A DNA stretch of 64,000 nt, taken from NCBI GenBank assembly GCA_014905825.1, contig JACGCN010000022.1:124001-188000 (forward strand), given 5' to 3'. The notes below the pieces were generated by a model. The model saw nothing but the letters and a program-made list of their open reading frames with translations, searched no databases and was not told the origin of the DNA. The DNA is from Lyophyllum atratum. Its lineage: Eukaryota > Basidiomycota > Agaricomycetes > Agaricales > Lyophyllaceae. Positions 1-12,006 of the stretch are shown here, piece after piece. The position numbers and the translations under genes were made by a program. Each line of letters starts with the position of its first letter. Positions within the stretch are counted from its first letter, which is position 1.

Positions 1-1027
1 CATATCAGGCCCCGGTTGAAAACCTACGCGACTTCGATCACATCGCTTCCTCCCCCGGTACTGCACTGATCAATTCCTACTTATCGTCTCTCGAAGGCTG
101 CGCAGAAGCTGTAGCCTGTACCCCGAGCCTTGGATGATGCGTTCGAACCTAGTCAAACGTCATGCACGCGGAGGAGGTCACTTCCGAGCTTGCTTTTTCT
201 CTTGACCAAAACTCGGGCCAATCTCGAAGGGCATCTGCTTAACTTGGACCTAGGCCACTAGCCATGTAGTGTGGTGCTATTTCAAGTCTTAGGGATTGCC
301 AGACGTGTCATCCAAAGGCTGGGCTACTAAATCTGTCTTGAAGTTTAAACGCGCAATTGTCTTATCCCGACGTTCTTTCACGCTGGAAGCACCGCACCTC
401 TAGGCTCGGAACAAGTACGAATCTGCCAAAATGACCGAAAATTTTCTCTGCCAAAACGTCAGTAGGGAGATAAGTCAAGGTCGAGGTGAGATCGGAACTC
501 CGTGACTCCTGCCACTTCGGCGCCTCTGCTCCCATTTCTTTGACGCTGAACGAAAATCGATGTTAAGAACACAGTTGTCTCTTTGTCTACTACCTAGATT
601 ACCGGGCCCGTGTCTATATGGATGCTGAAGTGTCGTTGAAGGTAACCCCAAGTGGGCTTCCAACTCGCACGCCATGTCCCGAAGCCACGGCGCCTAGATT
701 GACGCGATTCCTTCTCGCCGTCGACCATGGATCTTCATCCCGGCCAGTATTGCTTGATAGTGTCTCTAAGTTTGGATCGACGAACAATTCCGTGTGCCCC
801 TGGTCATGCGTCATAGGCATTTTTACCTGACTGGTTGGTCTGGCGCGTACATTTCCGCCGATACTATAACACACTAGACCACCATCAACCTAGCCTTTCT
901 TGTGTTCTATAAAAGCCCGACGTTGGAGGCTTCAGCTTCAGCAATCAACGGCCCCTTCAGTCACAGCACTTCGACACAAATCCTCATCGTCTAATGGCGC
1001 CTCAAATCTAGAACACCTCGTGTTCCA
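1..1027. other. No recognisable gene; leader of the next locus
   Basis: I see no recognisable coding family here. Short open frames exist on both strands, but none is supported by splice structure or a known motif. The last ~120 bases hold a TATA-like element and a pyrimidine/CA-rich leader that could serve the small gene starting at 1028. Confidence 0.5.
908..914 (+). promoter_or_regulatory. TATA-like box
   Basis: TATAAAA lies about 115 bases before the proposed start at 1028. It is followed by a CA-rich stretch that looks like a fungal 5' leader. The assignment rests on position and consensus only. Confidence 0.4.
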
Positions 1028-1535
1028 ATGCGCATGCCATGCGTCCCTCCAGTCCAATTAGGTCGGCGAAGAAGCCAAAGCGTACGAGATGCATTCATTT
1101 CTTGCTATGACCTCGTTGCTGATAGTACTCTCAGATAACGTCGCCGCGATTATCGGGGGATTCCTGAGGGTGAAATCCTCTGTAGACTATCAAGGCATGA
1201 ACGGCCTCAACGAAGAGCTCGAGAGTGCCATGCGGGCCGAGATGAAAGCGCGCAACATTGTCTCTCCGCGACTTGAAGAGACCGTACACCTGGCCGCAAG
1301 TCTTATTGAGGTTAGCCCTCTCTCGCTTTAGTACTTGAATTCGTCTAACTCCACTCAAGGTTCTCTTGACCACCAGAGACGAATTACTCGAGGCGAGCGA
1401 TAATGTTTGTCGAGCATTGAGTGCTTCTGCTCCGGAAGCTCTTGAGGCATGGAAGAGCTTTGAATCCGGAGTCATGTAAGTGACATGCTCTTTCCAGCAC
1501 TCCAAGTGGCTAACTTCGAGTGAACCAGTGCCTAG
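1028..1535 (+). CDS. Possible small helical protein, about 110 aa, four exons
   Basis: I do not recognise this product. A phase-consistent model is exons 1028-1061, 1135-1310, 1360-1475 and 1529-1535, giving about 110 residues. The middle two exons are rich in Glu, Ala, Leu and Arg and look helical, for example the segments EELESAMRAEMKAR and LLEASDNVCRAL. The third donor (GTAAGT) is strong and its acceptor follows at the usual distance. The first donor (GTCGGC) is weak, so the N-terminus is uncertain, and translation could instead begin at an in-frame ATG at 1198. A TATA box lies upstream at 908. It may be a small lineage-specific gene or a remnant of a larger one. Confidence 0.38.
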
Positions 1536-1839
1536 CACCTACAACAGGAGCGATACAGGTTGAAAGATGTAGACTTCTGATAAACACTAGACACATAGAT
1601 TCATTCTCTGTTGAACAACCTCCGCACCTAAAAATGTTTTGTATGTACTAATAATACCATCACTCTAAATGATCGGGGAACGGAAGCAAATCGGAGCAGC
1701 AACATATGATCGCGATAGTTGATCCGATCTACTATACAGATTGTCAATTTTTTTATAGCCTGCTTACTGTCCTCTGCTTTATACGCAGCAGCTACTCTGC
1801 TTCTGTCTCTTGCTTGAGAACGCTGCTCGTAAACCGGAA

Positions 1840-2982
1840 ATGAGCTCGCCATTCCGTTTACGAACGACTCCCTATGGCGGCCGCGGTCTTTTTGCAACCG
1901 AACCGATACCAAAAAACACTCTTCTGATCTGCTGCGATTCGCCGTACGCAACGGTTATCTTCAAGAAATTTCGAAAAGAAGTCTGTGGACACTGTTTTGC
2001 ATATGCTTTTGATGCTCGCAGAAACACTTGGAACATCAAGTACGATGGCCAGGAAGGCAATGGGCTATGGTTTTGCACCGTAGAGTGCAAGGATCTGTGG
2101 ATGGTAGAACAGAATGTCGAGGGGCTGCAGGGACTGATGAATGCAGCTGTCGACAAGCTGGCGAAAACCATAAAGCAGCCCAAGGGTCCTCATTCCTCAC
2201 CTGTCGTAGAACTCATGCGCCCCGAAGACATCACGCTCGAAGACCACAATCTTACTTGGAAACGTGCCGAAGAGCTATACGCGCACCCTGGAAACCCCAC
2301 TGCATACTTAGACGAACTGGAACTGGATACTGCGCGATTTATAGTCTCTGCGATCGTTCGACGGCATTTCGAGGATCAAAACCCGCTCGCAGTCGGATCC
2401 TTAAGCTGGCCAGCCCTTCTGCAGCTCCAGGACAACGAGATCCAGCATATTCGCTCGAGGCCTTACATGCTCGATTCGCATATTCGAATATATGGCTTTT
2501 TGCGCAAAGTCATGGTTTCGGTGCTGAAGCCTTACGTGGCCAACTCGGAGATGGTTCGTGCTATCCTGGCTCGCGATCAAGGAAACGTTTTCGGCCTATG
2601 GGATATGGCAACAACGGGAGATAGCGAGATGTTGGGCTGGAGCATGTACCCGTCCGGGTCCTATTTCAATCATGGTGCGTCCGTCGCTTTGATTGTCTTG
2701 AATTGTACTAATTGGTCCCTAGATTGCTCGCCCAACGTCCGCAAGGAACGGGTCAAGAAGGCGCTGTGCTTTTTTACAACAAGAGATGTTGAAATTGGGG
2801 AAGAGCTGTGTATCAACTACGTCGACGTAAAGGACATGGTCGCCGAACGACGGGCAGAACTTTCACGTAACTGGTACTTCGATTGTGCGTGCAAAAGATG
2901 CCATGAGGAGCTTGGCAAGGACGACCCTTCTATGGGGCGGTCTGCAAACGGACTTACGGGAGGCGCGGAGGTTTTACTATAA
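1840..2982 (+). CDS. SET-domain protein with MYND-like Cys cluster (SMYD/Set5-like)
   Basis: This is a putative protein-lysine methyltransferase of the SET/MYND class. The N-terminus has the SET-N signature around GRGLFA (residues ~14-19). A Cys-rich insert follows with CGHC and later CTVEC (about residues 47-80), as in a reduced MYND finger. The catalytic SET core has the NH-x-CSPN motif, then EELCINYVD. The C-terminus has a post-SET zinc cluster, CACKRC. One 48-bp intron (2675-2722) interrupts the motif. It is in frame and lacks a stop, so reading through it would insert 16 residues between NH and CSPN; splicing restores the motif. The start at 1840 is the first true ATG in frame. The spliced protein is about 364 residues. 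Substrate and localisation cannot be told from sequence. Confidence 0.88.
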   Translation: MSSPFRLRTTPYGGRGLFATEPIPKNTLLICCDSPYATVIFKKFRKEVCGHCFAYAFDARRNTWNIKYDGQEGNGLWFCTVECKDLWMVEQNVEGLQGLMNAAVDKLAKTIKQPKGPHSSPVVELMRPEDITLEDHNLTWKRAEELYAHPGNPTAYLDELELDTARFIVSAIVRRHFEDQNPLAVGSLSWPALLQLQDNEIQHIRSRPYMLDSHIRIYGFLRKVMVSVLKPYVANSEMVRAILARDQGNVFGLWDMATTGDSEMLGWSMYPSGSYFNHGASVALIVLNCTNWSLDCSPNVRKERVKKALCFFTTRDVEIGEELCINYVDVKDMVAERRAELSRNWYFDCACKRCHEELGKDDPSMGRSANGLTGGAEVLL

Positions 2983-4384
2983 TGTGCGCCTATCATGTCA
3001 AACCAGCCTCGTGTTATACTGACAGCCCGAACTTCGAATTCCTTCTCTCAGGTCCCTCATCACTGGGGGACTTGGGAATATGGGCCGATGTAGAGTTTTA
3101 CTTCTTTTCATTCGGGATGTAGATAGATTTTCCTACTGGACGCCATTACGATGCTGAGAAAGGCACAGACTTCGACGTAGACTTTCACCTCTTGGGCATA
3201 GGGGTGCTTCTTATGAAAACATGATGAAGCGGGCGTGTTCGAAGGTTGCCGTAAAATTGATGCGGTGTGTTCAGTTATCCTTTTGCGGAGAGGACATGCG
3301 TATACAACGTGTTCGTACGTCGCATCGGCGTCGGTCCCAGGTGAACATGGAAGAGATCTTGGGAAAGCCGAGCGAGCTATCTCCACGTATAGTGCGTTCC
3401 ACTCAAAATAAGCAGCAGCACCTTCAGTGCCCCACATGAGCTAGTACTCAAAAGGCTCGTTCAGTGTATAGCGTCCACTCAAAGTCCCTAGCGCTCCGTG
3501 TTTCTCGACCAGCCATCTATTAAGGCTTCACTAACACGCAACGTGCATGCAGCAAGGATACCCAAGAATAGTGTAGAAGATGAGACAGCGGATAACTTTC
3601 GGGCGAGAGGGGACGAGTTGGAGAGTTTGTTCGGCAATGGCGTATCTTCCACCTGCAATGTGAGTCAAAAACCATCCTGGCAATTTTTCACGGATGTGGA
3701 CCTTGGATTTGATCTGAACGAGATATGTTCTTCGTTCGAATGGGAGGCAGCCTCGTGGTTGCTTGCAGGGCAGGGAAAACATACAATGAATGCCACCGCC
3801 CTTTTCCTCTATGTATACCGAAGTCTTCTTCGCCGGCGGTCAGTAATATAGGGTTCAACTTAGTTAATCAGGGGACACACATGAAAAACGCGATAGACAT
3901 GCGATCGAAGAATGCTGTGGTGTACGGAAGGGGAACCGGACGAGCTGCTCGTGTGACACAAATGTTACATTAGTAGGTGTGCAAGTCTGTCCTGAGTGGT
4001 TCAAATCGAGTATTAGCTGTAGCCCGAGCGGGCTACGCGCTTAAAGACAAGGATAGGAGCAACGACACTGCGTAAAAGAGGACATGTCTCAGAACCTTGC
4101 CTGAAGATAGACTGGATGATCGATTGCCTCAGGCGGCCCACGAACGAAGACGACACAAGGATGATTGATGCTCTTGGTTACCGTGATACACGACGGACCT
4201 GGTTGGGAGTTCATGTTCGAGGAGAAGGTGTCCTCGTAGGGGGAGAAATGCTGGGGTATAAAATAATAAGGGCCCCTCCTGAGCCAGAATTTTGGTACAA
4301 TGGGATCGGTGGATAATGAAATACCGCATAAGCACTATCCGCACTCCCCTACAAGCCCAACATCGCACCCACGGGTGACTCCCA
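2983..4384. other. Intergenic, no gene recognised
   Basis: Several open frames of 80-120 codons occur (for example near 3498-3851 on the plus strand), but none shows a known motif or good splice chaining. The region separates the SET gene from the 3' end of SEC61 beta. Confidence 0.5.
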
Positions 4385-4840
4385 TTACTTCGTGAAAGCG
4401 CGAATGACTTTGGCGGAGATATGTAGAAAGAAGATCGAGCCAATGAATGAGAGCGAGAGGACGAGGACAATGAATGGGTCACTGAAAGAGTTCTTTTAAT
4501 GACACTGAAGAAAGAATGCTTCGTACGGGTAGGAACTTACACTCGGAGGCCGGGTGAATCATCGGTGTACAATTTGAGCATCGTGTTCGACGATCCACCA
4601 GCGCCAGCGGCACGAGAAGAGTTCGGCCTCGACGCTTGCGTGGTGCCAGCAGCACGTCGTCTAATTTGCCGTTAGGTTAGAACTATCCACGGAGTAGGTA
4701 AAATGTAATTAACCGAATTTGGGCACCAGGGGGTTTAGCTACTGTTGAGCTTGCACCACGACCATTAACGCGAGGGGTGTCCGAGTCCGACTGCCAACGA
4801 ATTAGTTTGGAAGTGAAACGAGAAATACCGTGCTCACCAT
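4385..4840 (-). CDS. SEC61B: Protein transport protein Sec61 subunit beta
   Basis: This is the small tail-anchored subunit of the ER protein translocon (Sec61 beta/Sbh1). The exons are 4840-4838 (only the ATG), 4790-4714, 4660-4541 and 4481-4385. All phases join and give 98 residues. The cytosolic half has the family block RRRAAG, then a Gly/Ala/Ser linker, then NTMLKLYTDDSPGLRVDP. A single C-terminal membrane helix follows (about residues 70-90, VLVLSLSFIGSIFFLHI). Length and order match the family. An intron directly after the start codon is typical of some highly expressed fungal genes. I am confident of both product and model. Confidence 0.95.
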
Positions 4841-6960
4841 TGTGCTGAAGAAGAGAGTGGATGGATGGGAGCTTGAGCTGGAAATGTCGTGCTGGCAGAG
4901 AAAGTGAAACGTCAGTCAGGACAGTGTGACCGTGGGACTATTCTCCCGTGACCGTGATCAAATTTATTACACAGCCACTGGCTCTATCTTGGCTCCGATA
5001 TCTCTCGACTTGCTCTGACCACCACGACTGAGGAAAGCTCTTCTGAGAATGCGCCAAGAGTTATTATTCTCACTCTGCAAAGGTACCTTTGGCGCAAAGA
5101 ATAACTTCACAGTCAAACCAATGCTATCAGTGTTCGGCATGTTGTGCATTGGCTAGAACGTCTCCATGTCAATGGTTCATGGAAACTTCTGTCGATACTA
5201 ATGGACGCGATAAATGACCATTGTATCTAATGTTCTTCTGGTAATTTCGTCAACTAGGTTAACCCTTCAGGACTTCTCCCATCCCAAAATTCCTTCTATG
5301 AATGGCTTCTATATACCCCTCCCATCGAAGCTACAAATGTTCCTTTGACATACCTTCTGTCGATATCACTCAAGATATCCGGCCATCCGAGGAAGAAATG
5401 CCAACAGTAGCTTTGTTCATTCGGACCCCGCTCAACATAGCAGAATCTGCGCCCACAGCTCTCCACAGCTCTTCATGACGACGGCATATTATAGCATATC
5501 ATCATGGGAAGCTTCTTGAAACCGCATTCCTCATAAATCTGCTATATTACGAATTCACCATCCGGACGCTGCCCTTAAAGCGCCACCAACGGTCAGATGT
5601 CCTCAAGCCCGCCTCTCCCCTTCGCTTTTCTCTCAAACCCTCCATCAGATAACGACGGTTGACCTGATGCCATGGAATTGGTATGGATCAGAAGACCCTC
5701 AGAAAGAAGGAGCACATGTCCCTGTCACGAGACCCTGATCTACGATAAACCATCGGTCCTGTCAGTGTCAGTGCTTGTACCAGGCGCGCGATGCCTTGTG
5801 GATTGGCAAGATGTATCCTTTATCCGCTTATCGTCGGGCCAGATGAAGTCTCGTGCGCGCTAATTCCTCCCGCCGGTATGACATTGATGGCGGGCCTGGG
5901 ATCCTTGCTCATTTGATGGACTTTCGAGTAAACATCGGTAGGACTCATTTCTGAATTTGACATATGGACCTAATCAATGCACACAGTATGTACTCAGGGC
6001 ATCAAGCATCACCTGCAGCTCCAGCTCGCTTTCGCCACTGCGTATGGCTATCATTTCTAGTGCCGCCTGGACCTCACTAGTCCTCACTGCACTCACGCCA
6101 CCCCTAGATTTTCGAGCCTTAGTGGACGTCCGACCAGCCTGCTGTAAAGTCCAAGGGGAAGCCAAACAGATGTTACCAGCGCTCTCACCATCATTGCAAG
6201 TTCGTAAAGTGAACAACTCAAATCAAGCTTCCTTGGGATTGAGACGTGCATGAGCACAAAATTCCGTTATGCCAGGTCCTCCCTCAGCCAAACCTGTTGG
6301 GCAAGACTCTCTCGCGATGAACTTCCGCTGAGACCATTGCAGAAGACCCAAGACCTCATGCTCTTTTCCCATCGACTATGTCATAAGAAGTCATCCATCG
6401 TCATTGATATTCTCTCATATATACTAATGGTAATAATAGGACAATGCAAGTTTCTCTGGAGGCATCAACTATCCCACGGTCATGGCAGGGGCAAACGTTC
6501 TTTCAGGCTGCTTGTTCTGCAACCACGAGGCCGACAACATCGATCCGGATGCCGCATTGCCAATCTCCTGGGTACCATCTGCCAAACCGAGAGCTTCAGT
6601 GTCACAGAAAGCCTGGTTTGATCTAGTTCGCGAACGTTCACCATCGGAGGATATTCTTTTAGGACTAACTTGTGACGGCCTCATTACAGGGTACACCTTA
6701 TCTCAGAACTCGTCGTCACTTGTACCGGCTACGGAATCTAGAAGCCTGGTCCCTTTGTGCATCTCGCCCATAACGTTCGGAGAACCAATTTCGAGCATCT
6801 TGATGTGAACGGCCAGCCGGGTGACATGTTCGATTTGCGTGCTCGCCGAATGAAGTGACCCTCCTTCACTCCGCGACGGCCTCGTGCCTCCATAAATACC
6901 ACCGCACACATCCCTGATGATTTCCCGTTAGCGAGGACATTTTGTCCCTCACAATCAACA
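4841..6960. other. Intergenic, about 2.1 kb, no gene recognised
   Basis: Only short frames without family motifs are seen (for example 5672-5863 and 6482-6808 on the plus strand). Composition is like neighbouring intergenic DNA. I could not chain exons into a convincing product. Decayed genes may be present. Confidence 0.45.
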
Positions 6961-7040
6961 TCCCTTGGGCACGTGTAACCGGCCGTTACACCTCCCCTTC
7001 GCTTTTATACCCAGGTCACCGCCTCCTACGTACAGGATCG

Positions 7041-7570
7041 TTAATACTTTGCGTATTAATCTTTCCTTCCGGTCGCTGTTCGGTGGTCAGCCTGTCTCGG
7101 CTCTCGGGGTACGTGTCAAACACACACCGATCTCCTCACATTCTGACTCTGCTCCAAGATCGTTAATACCTTCGTGGATTAATCTTTCCTGCCAGCCGGC
7201 TTTCGGTCGCCATCTCTCGGGGTATGTGTCAAGCGCCCACGCACCCCGCCTCCCCCTCCCATAAATTGATTCTTTTCACCTAGGTTGTTAATACTTTGTC
7301 GTATTACATCTTCCTCGTCAACTACCACCATCGCCATCCCCTGAGGTATATTCTACACTTTTCATAAATTCCTTTGTCTTGACTTGGTTTCCCTCAGGTT
7401 TCATAATACCTTTGTGTATTACGCTCTTCCTCTTGTCTTCCGTCGCGCTTCACGAGCATTCCTGGCGGCCACTTTACCATTGCTCTCGTTGTCGACAGCT
7501 TTCCTTTCTTTAACTGACTCTGGTGATTACTTGTGCAAATCCTCCTTCTCGCTTCAATACCCCGTGTATT
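7041..7570 (+). promoter_or_regulatory. Array of five AT-rich dyads upstream of the first RING gene
   Basis: Five imperfect copies of a dyad of the form TAATAC-N5/6-GTATTA lie at 7041-7059, 7163-7182, 7288-7306, 7404-7421 and 7556-7570, spaced about 115-150 bp. Those at 7288 and 7404 have perfect 6-bp arms. Several are followed by a pyrimidine run like ATCTTTCCT. A second motif, CTCGGGGTAYGTGTCAA, recurs near 7107 and 7217, so the array looks like decayed tandem units of about 120 bp. It ends 33 bp before the ATG at 7603, so it lies in the promoter or 5' leader. Binding sites for a dimeric factor, or hairpins in the leader, are both possible. Confidence 0.5.
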
Positions 7571-7602
7571 AAGCCATCTTTGTTTCGCTTCGCACCTCTG
7601 TT

Positions 7603-10043
7603 ATGCTCAGCATTGGACCTGGATCTGCTTGTGACGTCTGCTTGGAGCCATACGGGCGCGGCAACAAATCTCCTTGTTCCATCTTATGTGGCCATGTGTT
7701 TTGTATCGAGTGAGTGGCACGGCTTCAACTCATCAGCATGATCCAGTTCATTGATTATATTACTTTGTCTCTTAAGTTGTGTCAACCGCTTGCGAGCTTC
7801 CAACGTGAATGCAGCCCACCCCGAGATCGACTATGGAGCACCTTGTCCTTTGTGTCGTACACAGTTTGACCAACGATCTATGATTAAGCTTCATATCGAC
7901 CTCGACAGTGCCAACGTTCCTCCAAGAGCGACGTGCCCAACTGCCGCTGAAGCAGAAGCTAAACGGCTGCACGAAGCGATTGCGAATGTTGCGAACGCGG
8001 GGACCACCGAACAGCGCCTCCGCCAGCTGATTTCGGATACGACGACCTTTCTATCGCTTCATTCTCGTGATCAGGTGAGATATCCCTCAGTCATGGATGC
8101 TCAAATGCGCCCAGCTCATCTCGTCTCTGAAGTTTTCCGATCTGCGAGTCAGCCATAGGATGGTTGCATATCTTTGTGACATCAAGAGTAAACTTCGCGA
8201 CCAGAAGATAGACTACGAGAAGCAACTTACGAAGTTGAAGGAGGAAAAAGCGGAGATGGAGCGCAAGGCAGAAGTGGCGGCTTCCGCGAGGAGAGACGAG
8301 AGGGAGTCGGCGCTGGTGATTGAGATGAGCCTGAGAGAGCATTGTGCCCGCGCACACAAAGCCTACGAGGACATGGTCGGGTGAGTTACCATTGATGCCT
8401 GATGACCGACCAAAACGTGCTGACAGTGCTACCTGCAGACACGTAAGCGAAGGCCCCTGCAGATACCCGCTGAAACTTATTACATTTTACAGTACAACTT
8501 CGTGGTGGCGGAATGGAGCAAGCTCGGGGAACAGCTAGGCCGCATGCGCTCCGCTGAGAACCGGATCTTCGAGCAAGACCCTCCGAATGCACAGCCATCC
8601 GACATGACCCCTACTCCCGAGCTTATGTCGGACCTGGAAGACGCTACGATTTCTTCTTATCATGATCAGCGTATGAGGCTTAGTGGGGCTGCTATCACGG
8701 ATTCTGCGTCTTTCCTGGTCTCTCCCCTCCCGCAGTTCACCGGCGCGTTCCCAACATTAGCCGTAAATGCCTTCCCACTTCCTGATGTCGAGAGCGACAG
8801 TGAGACGATGCCCACGGACAGCCGACGTGAGCCACCCCCGCGTGCGCCATCTGATTGTACTGCACGCGGCCACCCTGTTGCCTGTCCCTGTGTGGAGGTC
8901 CCTCGCTTCCCTGAACTGCCTCGCTCAATCCAGCAAGTGAACCGATACCCTGCCTCCCGCAGTCGTAGTGGAACCGTGGTCGAACGACCAGCAGAAGGCC
9001 ACACTCGCTCGGCTCCGATACCCATACCTGAGCGCGACCGGGAGCCTGTTCCGAACGGCGATCATAGTTATGCGACAGCTCGCGGATCATCGTCGCGTAC
9101 CAGCCGAGCCTCGAGTCGCAGCCGGGCTCCTAGCCGTGGTCGTGCCTCCAACGAGGCGACTCCTCAACAATCCTCGCCATTGCATATTCCTGGATCTTCT
9201 GCCAGGGCCCACGGACGCATGTCGAACCCTATGGACGACACTATGCCAGGTTCTTCCTCGACCGCTCCCGCGCCCACGACGCCCCAGCTACCCAACTACA
9301 AGAACAATAGATTACAAGATCTCTTGCAAGACACTCCGGGCGGCACGTCGTCTTCATTGCCTAATATTCCGATACACTCTCCTTCCTCTGCTCGTCGTGA
9401 ATCGCATAACTCACGCGAGAAGGACAGATCGTCGCTTCCTTATCCGCTACTGCATCCCCCAATGGTGTTTCAAGATCGCGAGCGTCCAGCACCTTCGCCC
9501 GAGCCCTTGCCTGTCCGTCACACACCACCTGCATCGTACGACCCCAATGCTCCCGTGTCGATGTCCTCTGCCAGCAACGCTGCGAAGGCGCTAGAGAGAG
9601 CCAGACAAGAACGCGAGCAGGCTGAGAAGGCTGAGAGGGAGAAGAAGCGGGAAAGGGAAAGAGAGATGGACAGGGTAAAGGAGAGAGAGCGGTACAGCGG
9701 ATCGCGCCAGAACGCGGACCAGTATGCTGAAAGTTCCGACAGGCATCGGCGAAAGGCTGCGCGCGAGAGCTCGAGTTCGACCCAGAGCAAACACCAGTGG
9801 GCTGATGCCGTCGAGGCCACTTCGGATCGCTCCCAGATGGGGTCCTGGTCTTCTCGTCTTTCTTCGACGCGTGACTCGGCTGCTCAACTCCCTCCTAGTA
9901 CCTCTAGCTACGGCTCTCAGAGAACCTCGTCCAGCAGCCATTCTGGTATGCGATCCGGCGGGGTGGGCTCACTCCGAGGCACGTTCAGCGCCGACGGGTA
10001 TGCATCTAAGGCTATGCCGGTCCTCTCTGCTACGAGAGCCTAG
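7603..10043 (+). CDS. RING-finger / coiled-coil / disordered-tail protein, paralogue 1 (741 aa)
   Basis: This is a putative E3 ubiquitin ligase-like protein. The exons are 7603-7709, 7777-8074, 8115-8380, 8439-8442 (4 nt) and 8493-10043. The N-terminus carries a C3HC4 RING: CDVC, then CGHVFCIDC, then CPLC (residues ~11-70). Residues ~130-225 are highly charged and heptad-like (KLRDQKIDYEKQLTKLKEEK), a coiled coil. The remaining ~500 residues are rich in Ser, Pro, Arg and Glu with RE/ER runs, and are probably disordered. The frame can be kept between the coiled coil and the tail only through a 4-nt exon (ACAC) between good splice sites. The same architecture and microexon occur at 27798-30686 and 41244-42763. 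Partner and substrate are unknown. Confidence 0.85.
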
Positions 10044-11240
10044 TATCTTGGCATCTTCTCCCGTTCGATGAATGCCCTTTGTCGCATATTTCAGGACTAT
10101 CGGCGTCTCTTGAGGGACTCTATTGCCACCCTCACGACGTTCACAGCACTCAATTTAGAACAACTTGATATCGCATCACATCACATCACAATCGCTGACG
10201 CCAGTGCTGCCTCGTTCAGCGCTTCGCTCACGATTATTTTTCATATGTTTATAGTTCTCATTCGCAGAACAAGTTGTTTCGCCCATTCACCCTCTGTATA
10301 TTTAGTGACTTGTACTCCCTGTCGCTTGACCACGATGTATGTTGTTACCGTTGTATCAGCAACCATTACAATAATAAACACTAACGCCATTGGCTTCCCG
10401 TTCTCATGTCACGTCCGATGTCAAGCTTCGGAGAATTCATTTCTCGGATGGCCAGAAGAACCGTGGTCACAAGTCGGCCTTGGTGGAGGGGCAAGGAATT
10501 TGTAACGATGCTATTTCAAGATCCGAGGGCTTCTATTCCTGAGGGCAACTCCGAGAACCAAGGCGACATGGACCATGGGACCATGGATGTGAGACGCTTG
10601 AGGCCAGTGTGCAGAAAGTTATGCCACAAAATGCCGGGCTGTCCTACGCTGAAGTATTTTCAGAGGATTGTCAACAGGTCAACTCAGCCGAAATATCGGG
10701 GCGTCTTCGCGTCGTGATGAAGGCTCGACTTGACTGGAGGGATGTGCAAATCATACAGACCCCTACGATGTCAATGAACGCTTGTAGCAACCTCCTGCGG
10801 CGGGGGCGTCTTGATCTGTGGCATGGTCATTTAGTTCCCTACTCTCGACACCAAATATCGATTCTCAGTAGTATGGCCGGCTACCAGGACATACTTACTA
10901 CAGTAATTCGCGGGCCATACAATCCTGGTGGTTCACACTTTGTCCCGAATCCTATATGCACTTTTTATTGTCTTCATCGAGAGTCCGGAGTGTAATAGCC
11001 AGTAGCGTAGAGTCAACAACTCGGAGTCTATTAACACTCCTTAGTGGTGAATGTAGTAACTGGGAGTCCGATACCAAAAGAAAATGAACCCGAGCTTGCG
11101 AAAAGCTTAGGCTGACCGCATTCTTTCATGCCAGTGTTGAAGAAGCTATTTTGGGCCCTTAGCAAAAGAGACCACAGGAAATTGGATTGAGTACTACCTT
11201 CCAAATGATGCTCACGCGCACGTTGCAGTGGCAATGAGAA
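10044..11240. other. 3' region and intergenic, no gene recognised
   Basis: The segment holds the 3' flank of the RING gene and unassigned DNA. From about 11140 onward it is part of the segment shared with 25345-25445, downstream of the orphan reading frame. Short frames near 10406-10995 show no family motifs. Confidence 0.45.
10951..10980. repeat. 30-bp direct repeat, copy 1
   Basis: This 30-bp block is repeated without change at 12007-12036. The two copies bracket about 1.03 kb that contains the orphan reading frame at 11241-11771. The flanks beyond the block match only weakly. Confidence 0.8.
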
Positions 11241-11771
11241 TCAGTCAGACACCATAGGATACCACTTTGGGGCTGAGTGTATACCTAGGGCGCGGCGGTA
11301 CTGATCGATGATGTCCATGTTTTGCGCGTTCTCCAAATCTTCTGGGGTCAAGTTGGTGCCAACTATGAAGCAGGGAGTACTACCACCCCATGAAGCAGCA
11401 CGTTTGTCACGTACTGAGACCATCCGTCGATGGCCGTCTGGGAGCCTTTTGGCGATCTCCCTGAGGGCAAGCTGTCGCTTACGGTGATCCTCCATACCAG
11501 CGCCAAGGTTTCTATCGTCCGCCCATTTGAAGTAATCCTCCTCGATGAAGCTCCAGCCAAGCGCTTGAGCGTAGACTAGTTGCTTGTCCTTAGACTTAGT
11601 ATAGCGGGCAGCACGAAGTGAACACAGGCCTGGAGCCTCAGGAAGTTCGATTGCTGGAAGTTTGGAGGAAGTCTGGGGGTCGCTCCTATTTCGAGAGTTT
11701 GAGAGCGGTCGAAGCCATAACAAAATCCGCTTACACAAAATCCGCGTACATTGATTGGGAGAATTTGGCAA
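11241..11771 (-). CDS. Orphan dispersed reading frame, copy 1 (about 176 codons, start unresolved)
   Basis: I do not recognise this product. An open frame of about 176 codons shares its whole length with a second copy at 25445-25975, and the DNA flanks match too (about 11140-11820 against 25345-26020). Shared segments include QALGWSFIEEDY, RLPDGHRR and NLTPEDLENAQNMDIIDQYR. No ATG opens the frame; it begins after a TTG, so an upstream exon, an alternative start or decay must be assumed. By eye the two copies differ by roughly twice as many replacement as silent changes, which suggests weak constraint. It could be a lineage-specific gene family or a non-autonomous repeat with a fortuitous frame. 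Confidence 0.4.
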   Translation of the reverse strand: MPNSPNQCTRILCKRILLWLRPLSNSRNRSDPQTSSKLPAIELPEAPGLCSLRAARYTKSKDKQLVYAQALGWSFIEEDYFKWADDRNLGAGMEDHRKRQLALREIAKRLPDGHRRMVSVRDKRAASWGGSTPCFIVGTNLTPEDLENAQNMDIIDQYRRALGIHSAPKWYPMVSD

Positions 11772-12006
11772 GTGCTTAGACGTTGCAGCTGAAGTGCTGA
11801 AGGGCTGATGGAGTTACACGGCAAGCGATGTTCTTGGTTCAACTTGAGCGACCACTCAGGTTAATATACCTTCGGGACAACGCGACCAAACAACTGATCA
11901 CAACTTCGTGACAAGTGGTCGCAGTGGCTGGCCACCAGGACCTACTAAAATTCGCAAGCCATCCAACCGTGATGGTTTCATCCTTTGTTCTGACTTGGTT
12001 CTGACT

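Noticed and set aside
2028..2624. A 198-codon plus-strand frame within the SET gene
   Set aside because: It overlaps the SET-domain frame, which carries the NH-x-CSPN and post-SET motifs. The alternative has no motif and a composition typical of a shadow frame.
3990..4010. GGTTCAAATC as a tRNA B box
   Set aside because: No matching A box, acceptor stem or anticodon arm could be folded around it.
8968..9594. A 208-codon plus-strand frame inside RING paralogue 1
   Set aside because: It lies in another frame of the low-complexity tail. Repetitive, GC-rich coding sequence often leaves long shadow frames open.
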